Of a stretch of 64,000 nucleotides of DNA, positions 24,635 through 33,788 are shown piece after piece. The DNA lies in the NCBI RefSeq assembly GCF_013377755.1, contig NZ_JABXWR010000001.1:507104-571103 (forward strand), read 5' to 3'. A program made the position numbers and the translations under genes. Under the pieces are notes generated by a model. It ran no database searches, was not told the DNA's origin, and worked only from the letters and a program-made list of their open reading frames with translations. The stretch's first letter is position 1, and each line of letters starts with the position of its first letter. Source of the DNA: Methanofollis tationis (GTDB lineage Archaea > Halobacteriota > Methanomicrobia > Methanomicrobiales > Methanofollaceae).

Positions 24635-25912
24635 ATGCTCTACACGGAACTCCTGGCAATCGCCGTATTTCTCATCACCTATGCCCTGATCATCGACGAG
24701 AGGATCCACCGTGCCGTTGCGGCGATGGCCGGCGCGGCAGTGATCGTTTTTACCCAGATCGTTCCCTGGGAGAAGATCCCCGAATACCTGGACCTCGGGA
24801 CGATCTTCCTCTTAATGGGGATGATGATCATCGTCAACACGGCGCGCAAGAGCGGGCTGTTCGAGTACATCGCAATCAGGACGGCGAAGTTGGCCAATGG
24901 GAGCCCCATTAAGGTGTTGATCCTCTTCTCGATCGTCACCGCCGTCGTCTCGGCGTTCCTCGACAACGTGACGACCGTCCTCCTCCTCACCCCGATGCTC
25001 CTCTACATCGCGAAGCTGATGAAGCTCAACCCGGTGCCCTTCCTCCTCTCCGAGATCTTCGCCTCGAACGTCGGCGGTGCGGCGACTCTCATCGGCGACC
25101 CGCCCAACATCATGATCGCCTCGGCGTCTGGCCTCACCTTCAACGATTTCCTGATGACCATGGGGCCGATCGTGCTCGTTGACATGGTGATCATGCTCGT
25201 CATGCTCTATCTCATCTACGGGAAAGGGCTGCGCGTGCGCCCTGAGGAGCAGCAGAAGATCGTGCAGACGATCGGCGCCCTTGACGAGCGGGCGGCGATT
25301 CTCGACCGCTCTCTCTTCAACAAGTCCATCGCAACGATCCTGCTCGTGGTATTCCTCTTCTTCATCCACTCGAGTCTCGGCCTTGAACCGGCGATCATCG
25401 CCCTCACCGGTGCGGCGATCATCCTCCTCTGGAGCCGGGTGCAGCCCGACGAGATCCTGGAGAAAATCGAGTGGCCCGCCCTCTTCTTCTTCGGCGGGCT
25501 CTTCATCATCGTCGGCGCCCTGGTCGAGACCGGGCTGATCGCGCAGATCGCCGGGTTCGTGATCAGCTACGTCCACACCACCGGCGAGGCGATGGTCCTG
25601 ATCGCCTGGTTCGCCGCCATCGCCTCGGCGATCGTGGACAACATCCCCCTGACCGCCACCCTCATCCCGCTCATCCAGGATATGGGGATGGCAATGGACA
25701 TCAAGCCGCTCTGGTGGGCGCTCTCCCTGGGTGCATGCCTCGGCGGGAACGGCACCGCCATTGCCGCTTCTGCAAATGTCGTCGTCATCGGGATCGCCGA
25801 GCGCGAGGGCATCTCCATCAGCTTCATGGAGTTCCTGAAGATGGGCATGCTCATCCTCTTCGTGACCGTGGGCGTCGGTGTCGGCATGCTCCTCCTCTTC
25901 TTCGGGTGGTGA
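24635..25912 (+). CDS. ArsB/NhaD-superfamily ion transporter, copy 1
   Basis: 425 residues, about 11-12 membrane helices, no signal peptide. Family landmarks: VPWEKIPEYLDLGTIFLLMGM, AFLDNVTTVLLLTPMLL, ATLIGDPPNIMIAS (conserved re-entrant motif) and SAIVDNIPLTATLIPL in the second half. Most likely a Na+/H+ antiporter or anion transporter of the NhaD/P-protein group; an arsenite role is not supported by any ars gene nearby. It is close to 80 percent identical by eye to the second copy, which follows in the same direction. ATG 24635 fits. Confidence 0.85.
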   Translation: MLYTELLAIAVFLITYALIIDERIHRAVAAMAGAAVIVFTQIVPWEKIPEYLDLGTIFLLMGMMIIVNTARKSGLFEYIAIRTAKLANGSPIKVLILFSIVTAVVSAFLDNVTTVLLLTPMLLYIAKLMKLNPVPFLLSEIFASNVGGAATLIGDPPNIMIASASGLTFNDFLMTMGPIVLVDMVIMLVMLYLIYGKGLRVRPEEQQKIVQTIGALDERAAILDRSLFNKSIATILLVVFLFFIHSSLGLEPAIIALTGAAIILLWSRVQPDEILEKIEWPALFFFGGLFIIVGALVETGLIAQIAGFVISYVHTTGEAMVLIAWFAAIASAIVDNIPLTATLIPLIQDMGMAMDIKPLWWALSLGACLGGNGTAIAASANVVVIGIAEREGISISFMEFLKMGMLILFVTVGVGVGMLLLFFGW

Positions 25913-26051
25913 GGGGGGCCCCGCACCCCTGCCCGGTTGCATAAGCCTGAAATGGGTTGGAAGGCAACACTTCCTCCTGTAATTCTCTTAACAGAAGGCG
26001 TATAGCAGTGGTGCCGCGCATACAGGACAACGATTTTTCAGGGGACGGGAA

Positions 26052-27326
26052 ATGTACGCCGAGGTGATCGCCGTTGCGGTCTTTCTCTTCACCTACGCTC
26101 TGATCATCGACGAGCGTATCCACCGTGCCGTTGCGGCGATGGCCGGTGCGGCGGTGATCGTTTTTGCGCAGATCGTCCCCTGGGAGAAGATCCCCGAATA
26201 CCTGGACCTCGGGACGATCTTCCTCTTAATGGGGATGATGATCATCGTCAACACGGCGCGCACGAGCGGGCTCTTCGAGTATATTGCAATCAGGACGGCG
26301 AAACTGGCCCACGGGAGCCCCATTAAGGTGCTGATCCTCTTCTCGATCGTCACCGCTGCCGTCTCGGCGTTTCTCGACAACGTGACGACTGTCCTCCTCC
26401 TCACCCCGATGCTCCTCTACATTGCACGGGTGATGGAACTCGACCCGGTGCCGTACCTCCTCTCCGAGATCTTCGCCTCGAACATCGGCGGTGTGGCAAC
26501 CCTCATCGGCGACCCCCCCAATATCATGATCGGCTCTGCTGCAAAACTCTCGTTCAACGATTTCATTGTCAATATGGGGCCGGTAGTGCTCGTTGACTTC
26601 GTGGTGGTCCTGCTGGTCCTGGTGATCGTCTTCAGGAAGAAGATGCAGGTCGAAGGCGCTGAACAGGAGCGGATCGTGCGGACGATCGAAGCCCTTGACG
26701 AGCGGGCGGCGATCACGGACAGGTCTCTCTTCATCAAGTCGATCGTCACCATACTCCTGGTCGTCTTCCTCTTCTTCATCCACTCCAGCCTGGGCCTCGA
26801 ACCAGCGGTCGTCGCCCTCACCGGGGCGGCGATCATCCTCTTATGGACCCGTGTGCAGCCTGACGAGATCCTTGAGAAAATCGAGTGGCCCGCCCTCTTC
26901 TTCTTCGGCGGGCTCTTCATCATCGTCGGGGCCCTGGTCGAGACCGGGCTGATCGCCCAGGTCGCCGCCTTCGTCGTCGCCCACGTCCACACCACCGGGG
27001 AGGCGATGATCCTGATCGCCTGGTTCGCCGCCTTCGCCTCGGCGATCGTGGACAACATCCCCCTGACCGCCACCCTCATCCCGCTCATCAACGATATGGG
27101 CGCCTCGATGGATGTCGGGCCGCTCTGGTGGGCGCTCTCCCTGGGTGCGTGCCTCGGCGGGAACGGCACCGCTATCGGGGCGTCGGCGAATGTCGTCGTC
27201 ATCGGGATCGCCGAGCGGGAAGGCATAAATATCAGGTTTGTCGATTTCCTAAAGATGGGAATGGCCGTTCTCGTCATCAGCGTGGCGATCGGCGTTGGCA
27301 TCCTGTGGCTGCGGTATATCTGGTGA
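26052..27326 (+). CDS. ArsB/NhaD-superfamily ion transporter, copy 2
   Basis: 424 residues, tandem paralogue of the gene ending at 25912. The first 180 residues and the segment around IEWPALFFFGGLFIIVGALV are almost the same; differences concentrate in the central cytoplasmic loop (RKKMQVEGAEQERIVRTIEAL against LRVRPEEQQKIVQTIGAL) and the C-terminal tail. The divergence pattern suggests different regulation or ion preference. It has its own upstream spacer of 139 nt and is followed within a few bases by an intact universal stress protein. Confidence 0.85.
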   Translation: MYAEVIAVAVFLFTYALIIDERIHRAVAAMAGAAVIVFAQIVPWEKIPEYLDLGTIFLLMGMMIIVNTARTSGLFEYIAIRTAKLAHGSPIKVLILFSIVTAAVSAFLDNVTTVLLLTPMLLYIARVMELDPVPYLLSEIFASNIGGVATLIGDPPNIMIGSAAKLSFNDFIVNMGPVVLVDFVVVLLVLVIVFRKKMQVEGAEQERIVRTIEALDERAAITDRSLFIKSIVTILLVVFLFFIHSSLGLEPAVVALTGAAIILLWTRVQPDEILEKIEWPALFFFGGLFIIVGALVETGLIAQVAAFVVAHVHTTGEAMILIAWFAAFASAIVDNIPLTATLIPLINDMGASMDVGPLWWALSLGACLGGNGTAIGASANVVVIGIAEREGINIRFVDFLKMGMAVLVISVAIGVGILWLRYIW

Positions 27327-27331
27327 TCACG

Positions 27332-27781
27332 ATGAAGATACTGGTTTTAATCGACGGATCAAAGTGGAGCCATATGGGGGCGTTGCATGCGATCTCCATT
27401 GGAAAGAAGAAAGGTGCGGAGGTCGTGCTCCTCTCCGTCCTCGACAAACGCGAGGCGAGGACGATGGCATTCAACTATTGCACCCAGAGCGATAAGTGCG
27501 AGATCATCGGGACCTACGAGCAGAACATCTGGCAGGACATGCACCGCTCCATCGAGGCCGAACTTGAAAATATCAGGGAGTACTACAGTCAGGAAGGCTG
27601 CGTCTGTACGATAAAGATCCGCGAGGGGGCGAGACGGGAGGAGATTGTGGCCGAGATCAGGGAGAATGACTACTCCCTTGTGGTGATGGGCGCTTTCGGC
27701 CAGAGCGGGACGTCACACCCCGGTAGTTGTCTCGGCGAGATCGCCGGCGAGATCACGACGCCCCTGTTTATTGTCCGCTGA
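27332..27781 (+). CDS. Universal stress protein (UspA family)
   Basis: 149 residues, Rossmann-like Usp fold. MKILVLIDGSKWSHMGALHA is the first strand with the conserved Asp; VVMGAFGQSGTSHPGSCLGE carries the G-x2-G-x9-G-S type loop in altered form, so ATP binding is possible but not certain. It contains an unusual inserted cysteine-bearing segment (NYCTQSDKCEI) in the middle. It starts five bases after the transporter stop, which suggests it regulates or senses for that transporter. Its last 14 nt overlap the convergent HEAT-repeat gene. Confidence 0.85.
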   Translation: MKILVLIDGSKWSHMGALHAISIGKKKGAEVVLLSVLDKREARTMAFNYCTQSDKCEIIGTYEQNIWQDMHRSIEAELENIREYYSQEGCVCTIKIREGARREEIVAEIRENDYSLVVMGAFGQSGTSHPGSCLGEIAGEITTPLFIVR

Positions 27782-28799
27782 TCTGAAAGGATCCCGGCGA
27801 TCCCCTGTTTTTCATCGCGATGGCGGAGAGGGCGTTGAGAATGGCGACCCTGACGCAGGGGTCGCAGAACTCGTAGACCTGCTGCAGAGGGGTAATGGCG
27901 CGGGGGTCTCCTATTCTGCCGAGGGCTTCGGCAGCCTCGTAGCGGCATTCCTCGTCGTGCCGCAGAACGGCGATGAGCGGCTCCACCGCCTGCTGATCGC
28001 CGGTCTCCCCGAGGATCCCGGCGACTGTCCGGCGCACGTCTGAGGAGGTGTCGGTGAGGAGGGCGAAGAGCGAACCGGTCACCCCGCCTTCCTTAAGGTG
28101 GGCGAGCGCTTCTGCCGTCACCAGTCTGACCTCCCAGTTCTCGTCCCTGAGTCGATTCAGGAGCGGGTTCATCGCCGCCGGATCGCCGATCTTTCCGAGG
28201 GCCTTGACCGCTTCGAACCTGATCTCGTAGTTGCGGTCATCGAGGGCGGCGACGAGGGCGTCCACAGCGCGGGAGTCCCCGATCTCACCGAGGGCGATGA
28301 TCACGCCGTCCCGGTTTTCATGGCTCCCCTTCTCGTCCAGGGCTGCAAGGAGGTACTCGACGGCGCGTGGGTCGCCGATCTCCCCGAGGGCCGTCGCCGC
28401 ACCCCAGCGCACATCGGTGTCATCGTCTTTCAACGTCCGGATCAGGGGGCAGACCGCCTCGTTTGCCCGCATCGAACCGAGACTGATCGCCGCTTTCCAG
28501 CGGACATCTTTGTCGTGGTCACGCAGCGCCGCAATCAGGGGCTCGACGGCGCGCGGATCGTCTATTCTGCCGAGGGCCTCTGCGGCGCCCCAGCGCACAT
28601 ATTTGTTTGCGTCCTTCAGTGCGCCGATCAGGCGGGGTACGGCAGGGGCGCCGGCCCGGATCAGGGAAGCGATCGCTTCCCATCGCGCCACAAGGCTGGA
28701 ATCGCCAAGGGACAGCACAAGGTCCGCAAGCTCCCGATCAAGGCCCTCTATTTCCTCTTCCCCGTCGGATATGGGGCACTCCTGAATATCGGCTGGCAT
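27768..28799 (-). CDS. HEAT-repeat (PBS-lyase-like) protein
   Basis: 343 residues built almost entirely of about ten 30-32-residue HEAT-like units, each of the form VRWGAAEALGRIDDPRAVEPLI-like (seen here as KYVRWGAAEALGRID, KDVRWKAAISLGSM, TDVRWGAATALGEIG, YEIRFEAVKALGKIG). Such proteins serve as scaffolds; some assist cofactor attachment, but no partner is apparent here. The N-terminus is acidic (SDGEEEIEGLDREL). No membrane segment. Convergent with, and slightly overlapping, the stress protein gene. Confidence 0.88.
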   Translation of the reverse strand: MPADIQECPISDGEEEIEGLDRELADLVLSLGDSSLVARWEAIASLIRAGAPAVPRLIGALKDANKYVRWGAAEALGRIDDPRAVEPLIAALRDHDKDVRWKAAISLGSMRANEAVCPLIRTLKDDDTDVRWGAATALGEIGDPRAVEYLLAALDEKGSHENRDGVIIALGEIGDSRAVDALVAALDDRNYEIRFEAVKALGKIGDPAAMNPLLNRLRDENWEVRLVTAEALAHLKEGGVTGSLFALLTDTSSDVRRTVAGILGETGDQQAVEPLIAVLRHDEECRYEAAEALGRIGDPRAITPLQQVYEFCDPCVRVAILNALSAIAMKNRGSPGSFQISGQ

Positions 28800-28908
28800 G
28801 ACTACGGTCCTGAGATGACCTAAGAAGTACGGTGTGAGATCATAAGAACCTTCCCGAGGCCCGGGAAATGCGAAAAGGGAGGGCCTGATCAGAATTCAGG
28901 AGCACCGA

Positions 28909-29739
28909 TCAGGTGATGTCCAGACCGATGTCGATGTTTCTGACGGTATGGGTCAGTGCGCCCATGCTGATGATATCGGCGCCGGCCCCTGCATAGGCGG
29001 CGACGGTCTCCGCGGTGACCCGGCCTGAGACCTCGATCATGATCCGGTCCCTCAGCCCGGCGGCCCTGAGGGCGTCTACGGCTCTGGCCACGCCGGCCGG
29101 CGTCATGTTGTCGAGGAGGACGAGATCGGCCCCGGTCCTGGCCGCCAGGACGGCGTCATCGGCGGATTCGGCCTCGACCTCGATTTTGTGGTAGCGGGAA
29201 TATGCCTTTGCCCGCCGCACCGCCTCCTCGATGCCGACGAGGGCGAGGTGGTTGTCCTTGATGAGGAACATGTCGGAGAGGGAGAAGCGGTGGGGTTCGC
29301 CGCCGCCGATCATCGCCGCCTTCTTGTCGAGGGCCCTGAGGCCGGGGGCGGTTTTTCGTGTCGGGGCGACCCGTGCGGCCGGGTTTGCGGCGCGGGCCGA
29401 CTCTGCCGCCGCGCGCGTGGCGGTGGCGATCCCGCTCATCCTGCCGATGAGGTTGAGTGCCGGGCGTTCGGCCCTGAGGACGGCGCGCGCCGGGCCTTCG
29501 ACGGTCATCACGACGGTGCCCGCCGGGATTGCCGCCCCGTCCTCGACGGCGGCGACGGCGGCGACGCCGAGGTGGGTGAACAGGAACGCCGCTTCTTCGA
29601 GCCCGGCGATCACGCAGGGCTCTTTCGCCCGGATCGCCGCCCGCGTCTGGAGGTCTGCGGGGACGAGGGCTTCTGAGGTGATGTCCCCGTATGGAGCGTC
29701 TTCGTGGAGAAACCCGATCAACTGGTCGCGATCGATCAT
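28909..29739 (-). CDS. nadC: Nicotinate-nucleotide pyrophosphorylase (carboxylating)
   Basis: Quinolinate phosphoribosyltransferase, 276 residues: quinolinate plus PRPP to nicotinate mononucleotide, third step of NAD synthesis. EDAPYGDITSEALV at the start, APTRKTAPGLRALDKKAA (PRPP and quinolinate contact), GGGEPHRFSLSDMFLIKDNH and VSGRVTAETVAAYAGAGAD near the end are all family motifs. Last gene of the nadX-nadA-nadC operon on the minus strand; a T5 run follows on that strand around 28875. Confidence 0.95.
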   Translation of the reverse strand: MIDRDQLIGFLHEDAPYGDITSEALVPADLQTRAAIRAKEPCVIAGLEEAAFLFTHLGVAAVAAVEDGAAIPAGTVVMTVEGPARAVLRAERPALNLIGRMSGIATATRAAAESARAANPAARVAPTRKTAPGLRALDKKAAMIGGGEPHRFSLSDMFLIKDNHLALVGIEEAVRRAKAYSRYHKIEVEAESADDAVLAARTGADLVLLDNMTPAGVARAVDALRAAGLRDRIMIEVSGRVTAETVAAYAGAGADIISMGALTHTVRNIDIGLDIT

Positions 29740-29743
29740 GGGA

Positions 29744-30637
29744 TCATCTCGGCAGGGCGATCATCCGCTCGATGGCGTGCCGCGCCCGGGCGGCGATTGC
29801 CGTCTCCACCTGCACCTCGTACTCGCCGGTCCTGAGGGCGTGGAGGACGTCTTCAAGCCGTATCTTCTTCATGTCCTCGCACTCCGCACCCTCGACCGGG
29901 TGGAAGGCCGCCTCAGGGTAGAGGCAACTGAGGCGGTAGGTCATCGCCTCCTCGGTGAGCACGGTCCAGGCGGCGTGGTGCGGGGCCTCCCTGACCATCC
30001 CGCCGGTCGAGGCGACGAGGTCTGAGGCCGCCTGGACGTCAGGGTTGCACTCAGGGTGGCAGACGACGGTGTCGCCCCGGGCGTGTCCTGCCTCGACGTC
30101 AGAGAGGCTGAACCGAACATGGAGCGGGCAGTGCCCTTCAGGGGGAAGGGGGATGATCTGCTTTTCCGGGAGGTGCTGCTGGACGAAATGGGCGAGGTTG
30201 GCGTCGGGCCCGAAGAGGACCACATCCTCGGCGAGGGACCTGACCACCGCTACGGCGTTTGCCGAGGTGCAGGTGATGTCGGCCTCGGCCTTGCACTCCG
30301 CGGTCGAGTTCACGTACAGGACGACCGCCGCCCCGGGGTGGCAGGCCCGCGCCTCCCGCACCATCTCCGGCGTCAGGGCCTCTGCCAGGGGGCAGGTTGC
30401 ATCCTGCACCGGCAGGATCACCTTTCGGCCCGGGTTGAGGATCTTCGCCGTCTCGGCCATGAAGTCCACCCCGCAGAAGATGATCACGTCTGCGGTCGTC
30501 TCCTTCGCCCTGATCGCGAGTTCCAGGCTGTCGCCCAGGAAGTCGGCGACGTCCTGCACCTCCGGCCTCTCGTAGTTGTGGGCGAGGATCACCGCCCCCT
30601 GCTCTGCGGCGAGCCTCCTGATCTCGTCGGCGATCAT
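29744..30637 (-). CDS. nadA: Quinolinate synthase A
   Basis: [4Fe-4S] enzyme condensing iminoaspartate with dihydroxyacetone phosphate to quinolinate, 297 residues. LAHNYERPEVQDVADFLGDSL carries the typical substrate loop; cluster cysteines are in FCGVDFM, TCTSANA and CHPECNP. Stop codon lies four bases before nadC and the start overlaps nadX (ATGA), so the operon is tightly coupled. Confidence 0.95.
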   Translation of the reverse strand: MIADEIRRLAAEQGAVILAHNYERPEVQDVADFLGDSLELAIRAKETTADVIIFCGVDFMAETAKILNPGRKVILPVQDATCPLAEALTPEMVREARACHPGAAVVLYVNSTAECKAEADITCTSANAVAVVRSLAEDVVLFGPDANLAHFVQQHLPEKQIIPLPPEGHCPLHVRFSLSDVEAGHARGDTVVCHPECNPDVQAASDLVASTGGMVREAPHHAAWTVLTEEAMTYRLSCLYPEAAFHPVEGAECEDMKKIRLEDVLHALRTGEYEVQVETAIAARARHAIERMIALPR

Positions 30638-31392
30638 GTCCCGATCCTCATCGGTTCGCTGAGGTTTTTGAGGAGGGTGATGATGGAGAGGGCCGCAAGG
30701 TAACTGGTCGAGGGGTTGTCAGGACTCGGCCGGTTCCGCACGGTGATCGTCGCCTCGCCGAAGTCGCCCTCGATGAAGATCTCGTGGACGTTCCTATCGA
30801 CATCGGGGTCGGCCCAGAGTTCGACCTCGACGGCGCGCCCGGCTGCCAGCTCCAGAGCGACCGAGACATTGGTGTTCTTCGGGTAGTGCTTGATGCACTC
30901 GTTCGCCTGCCCGGAAAAGAGGAGCATGCGCTCGGTGCATTCCATATTGAGGGAACGGGGGTTTTTGGTGGTCCTGAGGAGGAGCTTTGTGATCCCGGAG
31001 ATCTGCCCGATCTTGAGGTTGTCCAGCCCGAAGATCGCGCCGCTCGGGATGTGGATCCTGCGCCCGAGCGCCGCTGCGCGTCTCGTGACCTCTTCTCTGA
31101 AATATTCGTCGGCGAACGCTCCCACGCTCATGACGACGAGATCCTTGCCGTGCTCCAGCACGGAGAGGGCATATTCCTGGGCGGCTGAAACCGATGCCGC
31201 TTCTACAACGAGATCAAAATCCTCGCTGAGAAACTCCTCGATATCGCCGAATGCTTTTGCGTGGCAGAGGCGCCCCATCTCCTCCGCACGCTCGGGCATC
31301 TGGTCGAAAAGGGCGACAATTTCAACGCCGACATGATTTTTGGCGATGATATTCCCGATATTGCCGCACCCCAGCAGACCTATCGTGAGCAT
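30634..31392 (-). CDS. nadX: L-aspartate dehydrogenase
   Basis: 252 residues; oxidises aspartate to iminoaspartate with NAD(P), the archaeal alternative to NadB oxidase. IGLLGCGNIGNIIA is the Rossmann start; HIPSGAIFGLDNLKI, with the substrate-binding loop, and FNPRTNV-like HYPKNTNVSVALELAAG are typical. First gene of the nad operon and the direct source of NadA substrate. Divergent from the methylthiotransferase gene across 130 nt. Confidence 0.93.
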   Translation of the reverse strand: MLTIGLLGCGNIGNIIAKNHVGVEIVALFDQMPERAEEMGRLCHAKAFGDIEEFLSEDFDLVVEAASVSAAQEYALSVLEHGKDLVVMSVGAFADEYFREEVTRRAAALGRRIHIPSGAIFGLDNLKIGQISGITKLLLRTTKNPRSLNMECTERMLLFSGQANECIKHYPKNTNVSVALELAAGRAVEVELWADPDVDRNVHEIFIEGDFGEATITVRNRPSPDNPSTSYLAALSIITLLKNLSEPMRIGT

Positions 31393-31522
31393 TCATATAT
31401 CATATGCGGATTGGGTGTTAAGGGTTTTGCTGAAACATTCTGGAATTCCGATTCGCGCCGGCTCCATCCACGAACCGCACGCTTCCCCCTTCTGCAGACT
31501 GATATGGTGGGACTGACATAGT

Positions 31523-32773
31523 GTGTGGGTAATGGAAGGGCTCAGGGAGAGACGGGTGTACATCGAGACCTACGGCTGCACCTACAACCACGCGGACACG
31601 CGCAAGCTGGCCCTGATCCTGGAGGGGCAGGGGTGCAGGATCGTCGCCGGTCCGGACGAGGCCGATGCGGTGGTGATCAACACCTGCACGGTGATCGGGA
31701 AGACCGAGCGGCATATGCTCAGGCGGATCCGTGCGTTTGCCGACCGCGACCTCTATGTCACCGGGTGCATGCCGGTCGTGCAGGCGGTGGAGATCCTGGC
31801 GGCGGCGCCGTCTGCGCGGCTCCTCCTCCCCGAGGAGATCTCGGAGCGGTTTTGCGGGGCGTGCACCGGGGTGGTCGGGGGCGCGGGGATCGTCCAGGTC
31901 GCCGCCGGGTGCGCCGGACGGTGCGCGTACTGCATTACCCGGGCGGCGCGGGGGCCGTTACGGAGCAGGCCGAAGGAGGAGATCTGCCGCGAGGTGGAGG
32001 CCCTGGTCGGGATGGGAGCCTATGAGGTGCAGGTCACCGGGCAGGACGTGAGCGCCTGGGGGATGGACCTGGGCGAACGGCTGCCTGCCCTGATCGATGC
32101 CGTCTCCGGTCTGCCTGGCGATTTCCTGCTCCGCCTGGGGATGATGAACCCGGCGACGGCGCAGGGAATCGCCGTTCCTCTCGCCCACCTCCTCGGGGAG
32201 GCAAAGGTCTTCTCGTTTCTTCATCTCCCGGTCCAGTCGGGCTCGGAAGCCGTGCTCGCGGAGATGAATCGTGGCTATACGGCCGGGGAGTTCGAGGCGA
32301 TGGTCGCCGCCTTCAGGAAGGCATGCCCTGAGGTGCGGATCTGCACCGATTTTATCGTCGGGTATCCGACCGAGACCGAGGAGGACTTCGCCGAGAGCAT
32401 GGCCCTGCTCAGGGCGATCAGGCCGGAGAAGGTGAACGTCACCAGGTATTCGCCCCGCCCCGGGACGCCGGCCGCCGCCCTGAAGACGATGCCCGAACGG
32501 ATCGCAAAGGACCGGTCCAGGATCCTGGACGCAGCGGCAAAGGAGATCTACCGGGAGCAGAACGCCGCCCTGGTGGGGGAGAGGGTCGAGGCGGTGGTCA
32601 CCGGCAGGAAGAAGGAGGGATCGGTGGTGGCGCGGGACCGGGCGTACCGGGAGATCGTGGTCCCGGGGAATTTTCTGCCGGGCGAGCGGCTGAATGTCAG
32701 GATCACCGGGAACAGGACGGTGTACCTGACCGGCCGGGCTACATCATCAAATACCGGCACGGCCAACCGTTGA
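31523..32773 (+). CDS. tRNA threonylcarbamoyladenosine methylthiotransferase (CDKAL1/e-MtaB type)
   Basis: Radical SAM enzyme of 416 residues that should convert t6A37 to ms2t6A37 in ANN-decoding tRNAs. Three domains: N-terminal UPF0004 with its three cluster cysteines (ETYGCTYN, INTCTV, VTGCMP), the radical SAM core with C-x3-C-x2-C in AAGCAGRCAYCITRAARG, and a C-terminal TRAM domain (EAVVTGRKKEGSVVAR). Start is GTG 31523 or, as likely, ATG 31532. The archaeal CDKAL1-like subgroup is inferred from context and the CIT.RAARG motif. Confidence 0.9.
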   Translation: MWVMEGLRERRVYIETYGCTYNHADTRKLALILEGQGCRIVAGPDEADAVVINTCTVIGKTERHMLRRIRAFADRDLYVTGCMPVVQAVEILAAAPSARLLLPEEISERFCGACTGVVGGAGIVQVAAGCAGRCAYCITRAARGPLRSRPKEEICREVEALVGMGAYEVQVTGQDVSAWGMDLGERLPALIDAVSGLPGDFLLRLGMMNPATAQGIAVPLAHLLGEAKVFSFLHLPVQSGSEAVLAEMNRGYTAGEFEAMVAAFRKACPEVRICTDFIVGYPTETEEDFAESMALLRAIRPEKVNVTRYSPRPGTPAAALKTMPERIAKDRSRILDAAAKEIYREQNAALVGERVEAVVTGRKKEGSVVARDRAYREIVVPGNFLPGERLNVRITGNRTVYLTGRATSSNTGTANR

Positions 32774-32783
32774 AGTACGGAGC

Positions 32784-33323
32784 ATGAATATGGACGAGAT
32801 TGAGACTGGATATGAGGCGCTGGTCAGGCGGATAGGGGAGATGGACGCAGAGAAGAAGCGCCTGACCGACGAGGTCGCCGGAAGGCGGGCCGACCTTCTG
32901 GCGAAGATGGGAGCGATGGCGGCGCCCCTTATCGGGCAGATCGGGATGAACCTGCTCAAAAAGGGGAAGCAGGACACGAAAGGCGAGATTTTCAACGCCG
33001 AATACTACCGCGAAAAAATGATCATCCTGGGCAAGACCGATCCGGTGCCGTACCGCCCGGACGATGCGCAGAAGAAGGTGATCGACCAGTACTGCACCCT
33101 CTCAGAGCGGGGTGAGTTTTTCGAGGTGATGTACTCCTCTGACGGCCAGATTGTCGATTCGTATGCCTGCCCGCTCTCGCCGACCGACGCCGTCGAGATC
33201 TACGGCGACGAGGCGATGCTGATGCTCTACCGGGCGCTGCGGGAGTACCTTGCCGGGGAGGAGGAGACGGTGGCCGCCCTGGGGCGGACGCTTGAGTTGA
33301 TCGGGGAGAAGAACGAGGGCTGA
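32784..33323 (+). CDS. Hypothetical protein, 179 residues
   Basis: No family recognised. The first 40 residues are a predicted coiled coil (ALVRRIGEMDAEKKRLTDEV); a short hydrophobic stretch (MGAMAAPLIGQIGMNLLKKG) follows; the rest is soluble, with NAEYYREKMIILGKTDPVPYRP and a charged helical end. It begins 10 nt after the methylthiotransferase stop, so it is probably co-transcribed; whether it acts with that enzyme is not known. Start ATG 32784. Confidence 0.65.
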   Translation: MNMDEIETGYEALVRRIGEMDAEKKRLTDEVAGRRADLLAKMGAMAAPLIGQIGMNLLKKGKQDTKGEIFNAEYYREKMIILGKTDPVPYRPDDAQKKVIDQYCTLSERGEFFEVMYSSDGQIVDSYACPLSPTDAVEIYGDEAMLMLYRALREYLAGEEETVAALGRTLELIGEKNEG

Positions 33324-33384
33324 GGGGCTGCCTCATCCCCTCCCTGCTGAGGGAGAGGAAGTACTTGGTGGGGGGTGCGCCCTC

Positions 33385-33669
33385 TCACCCGGTCAGGTGC
33401 ATGACGACCAGCCCGATCGCCGCGGCGTGCGCGACCATGAACACCGGCACGAGCCTGAACTTCGATTTTGTAGTCTTGTGCCTGAACCGCTGCATGCCGG
33501 CCCACGCCCCGAACGGGCCGAGGAGGGAGCATAAGAGCAGCGTGCGCTCGGGGGTTCTCCAGGTGTTTTTCTCTGCCTTTCTCTTGTCGAGGCCGTAGAG
33601 AAGAAAGGCGCAGACGTTTAAGAGGGCATATGCGAGCAGGATAACGGCTGTGATATCGATGGTGATCAA
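33385..33669 (-). CDS. DUF1294 small membrane protein
   Basis: 94 residues with two to three membrane helices (VILLAYALLNVCAFLLYG, LLLCSLLGPFGAWAG, VFMVAHAAAIGLVVM) and the DUF1294 fingerprint YGLDKRKAEKNTWRTPE followed by GPFGAWAGMQRFRHKT. Function of the family unknown; in bacteria the domain is often fused to a cold-shock domain, which is absent here. Confidence 0.85.
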   Translation of the reverse strand: MITIDITAVILLAYALLNVCAFLLYGLDKRKAEKNTWRTPERTLLLCSLLGPFGAWAGMQRFRHKTTKSKFRLVPVFMVAHAAAIGLVVMHLTG

Positions 33670-33788
33670 TCCTCTGGGGGGGACTTTTCCTATGTGATTA
33701 TGGGGCCGGCCGTATTTTTAGGTTATTCGTTTTTTCGCGGGCTCTCGCGTGAGGGCCGGTACATCGGATACGTCTGTACCGGGGGGCC

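Noticed and set aside
24635-27326. Arsenite efflux (ArsB) function for the two transporters
   Set aside because: No arsR, arsA or arsC gene nearby and the neighbours are stress proteins; the superfamily also contains Na+/H+ antiporters, so only a general call is justified.
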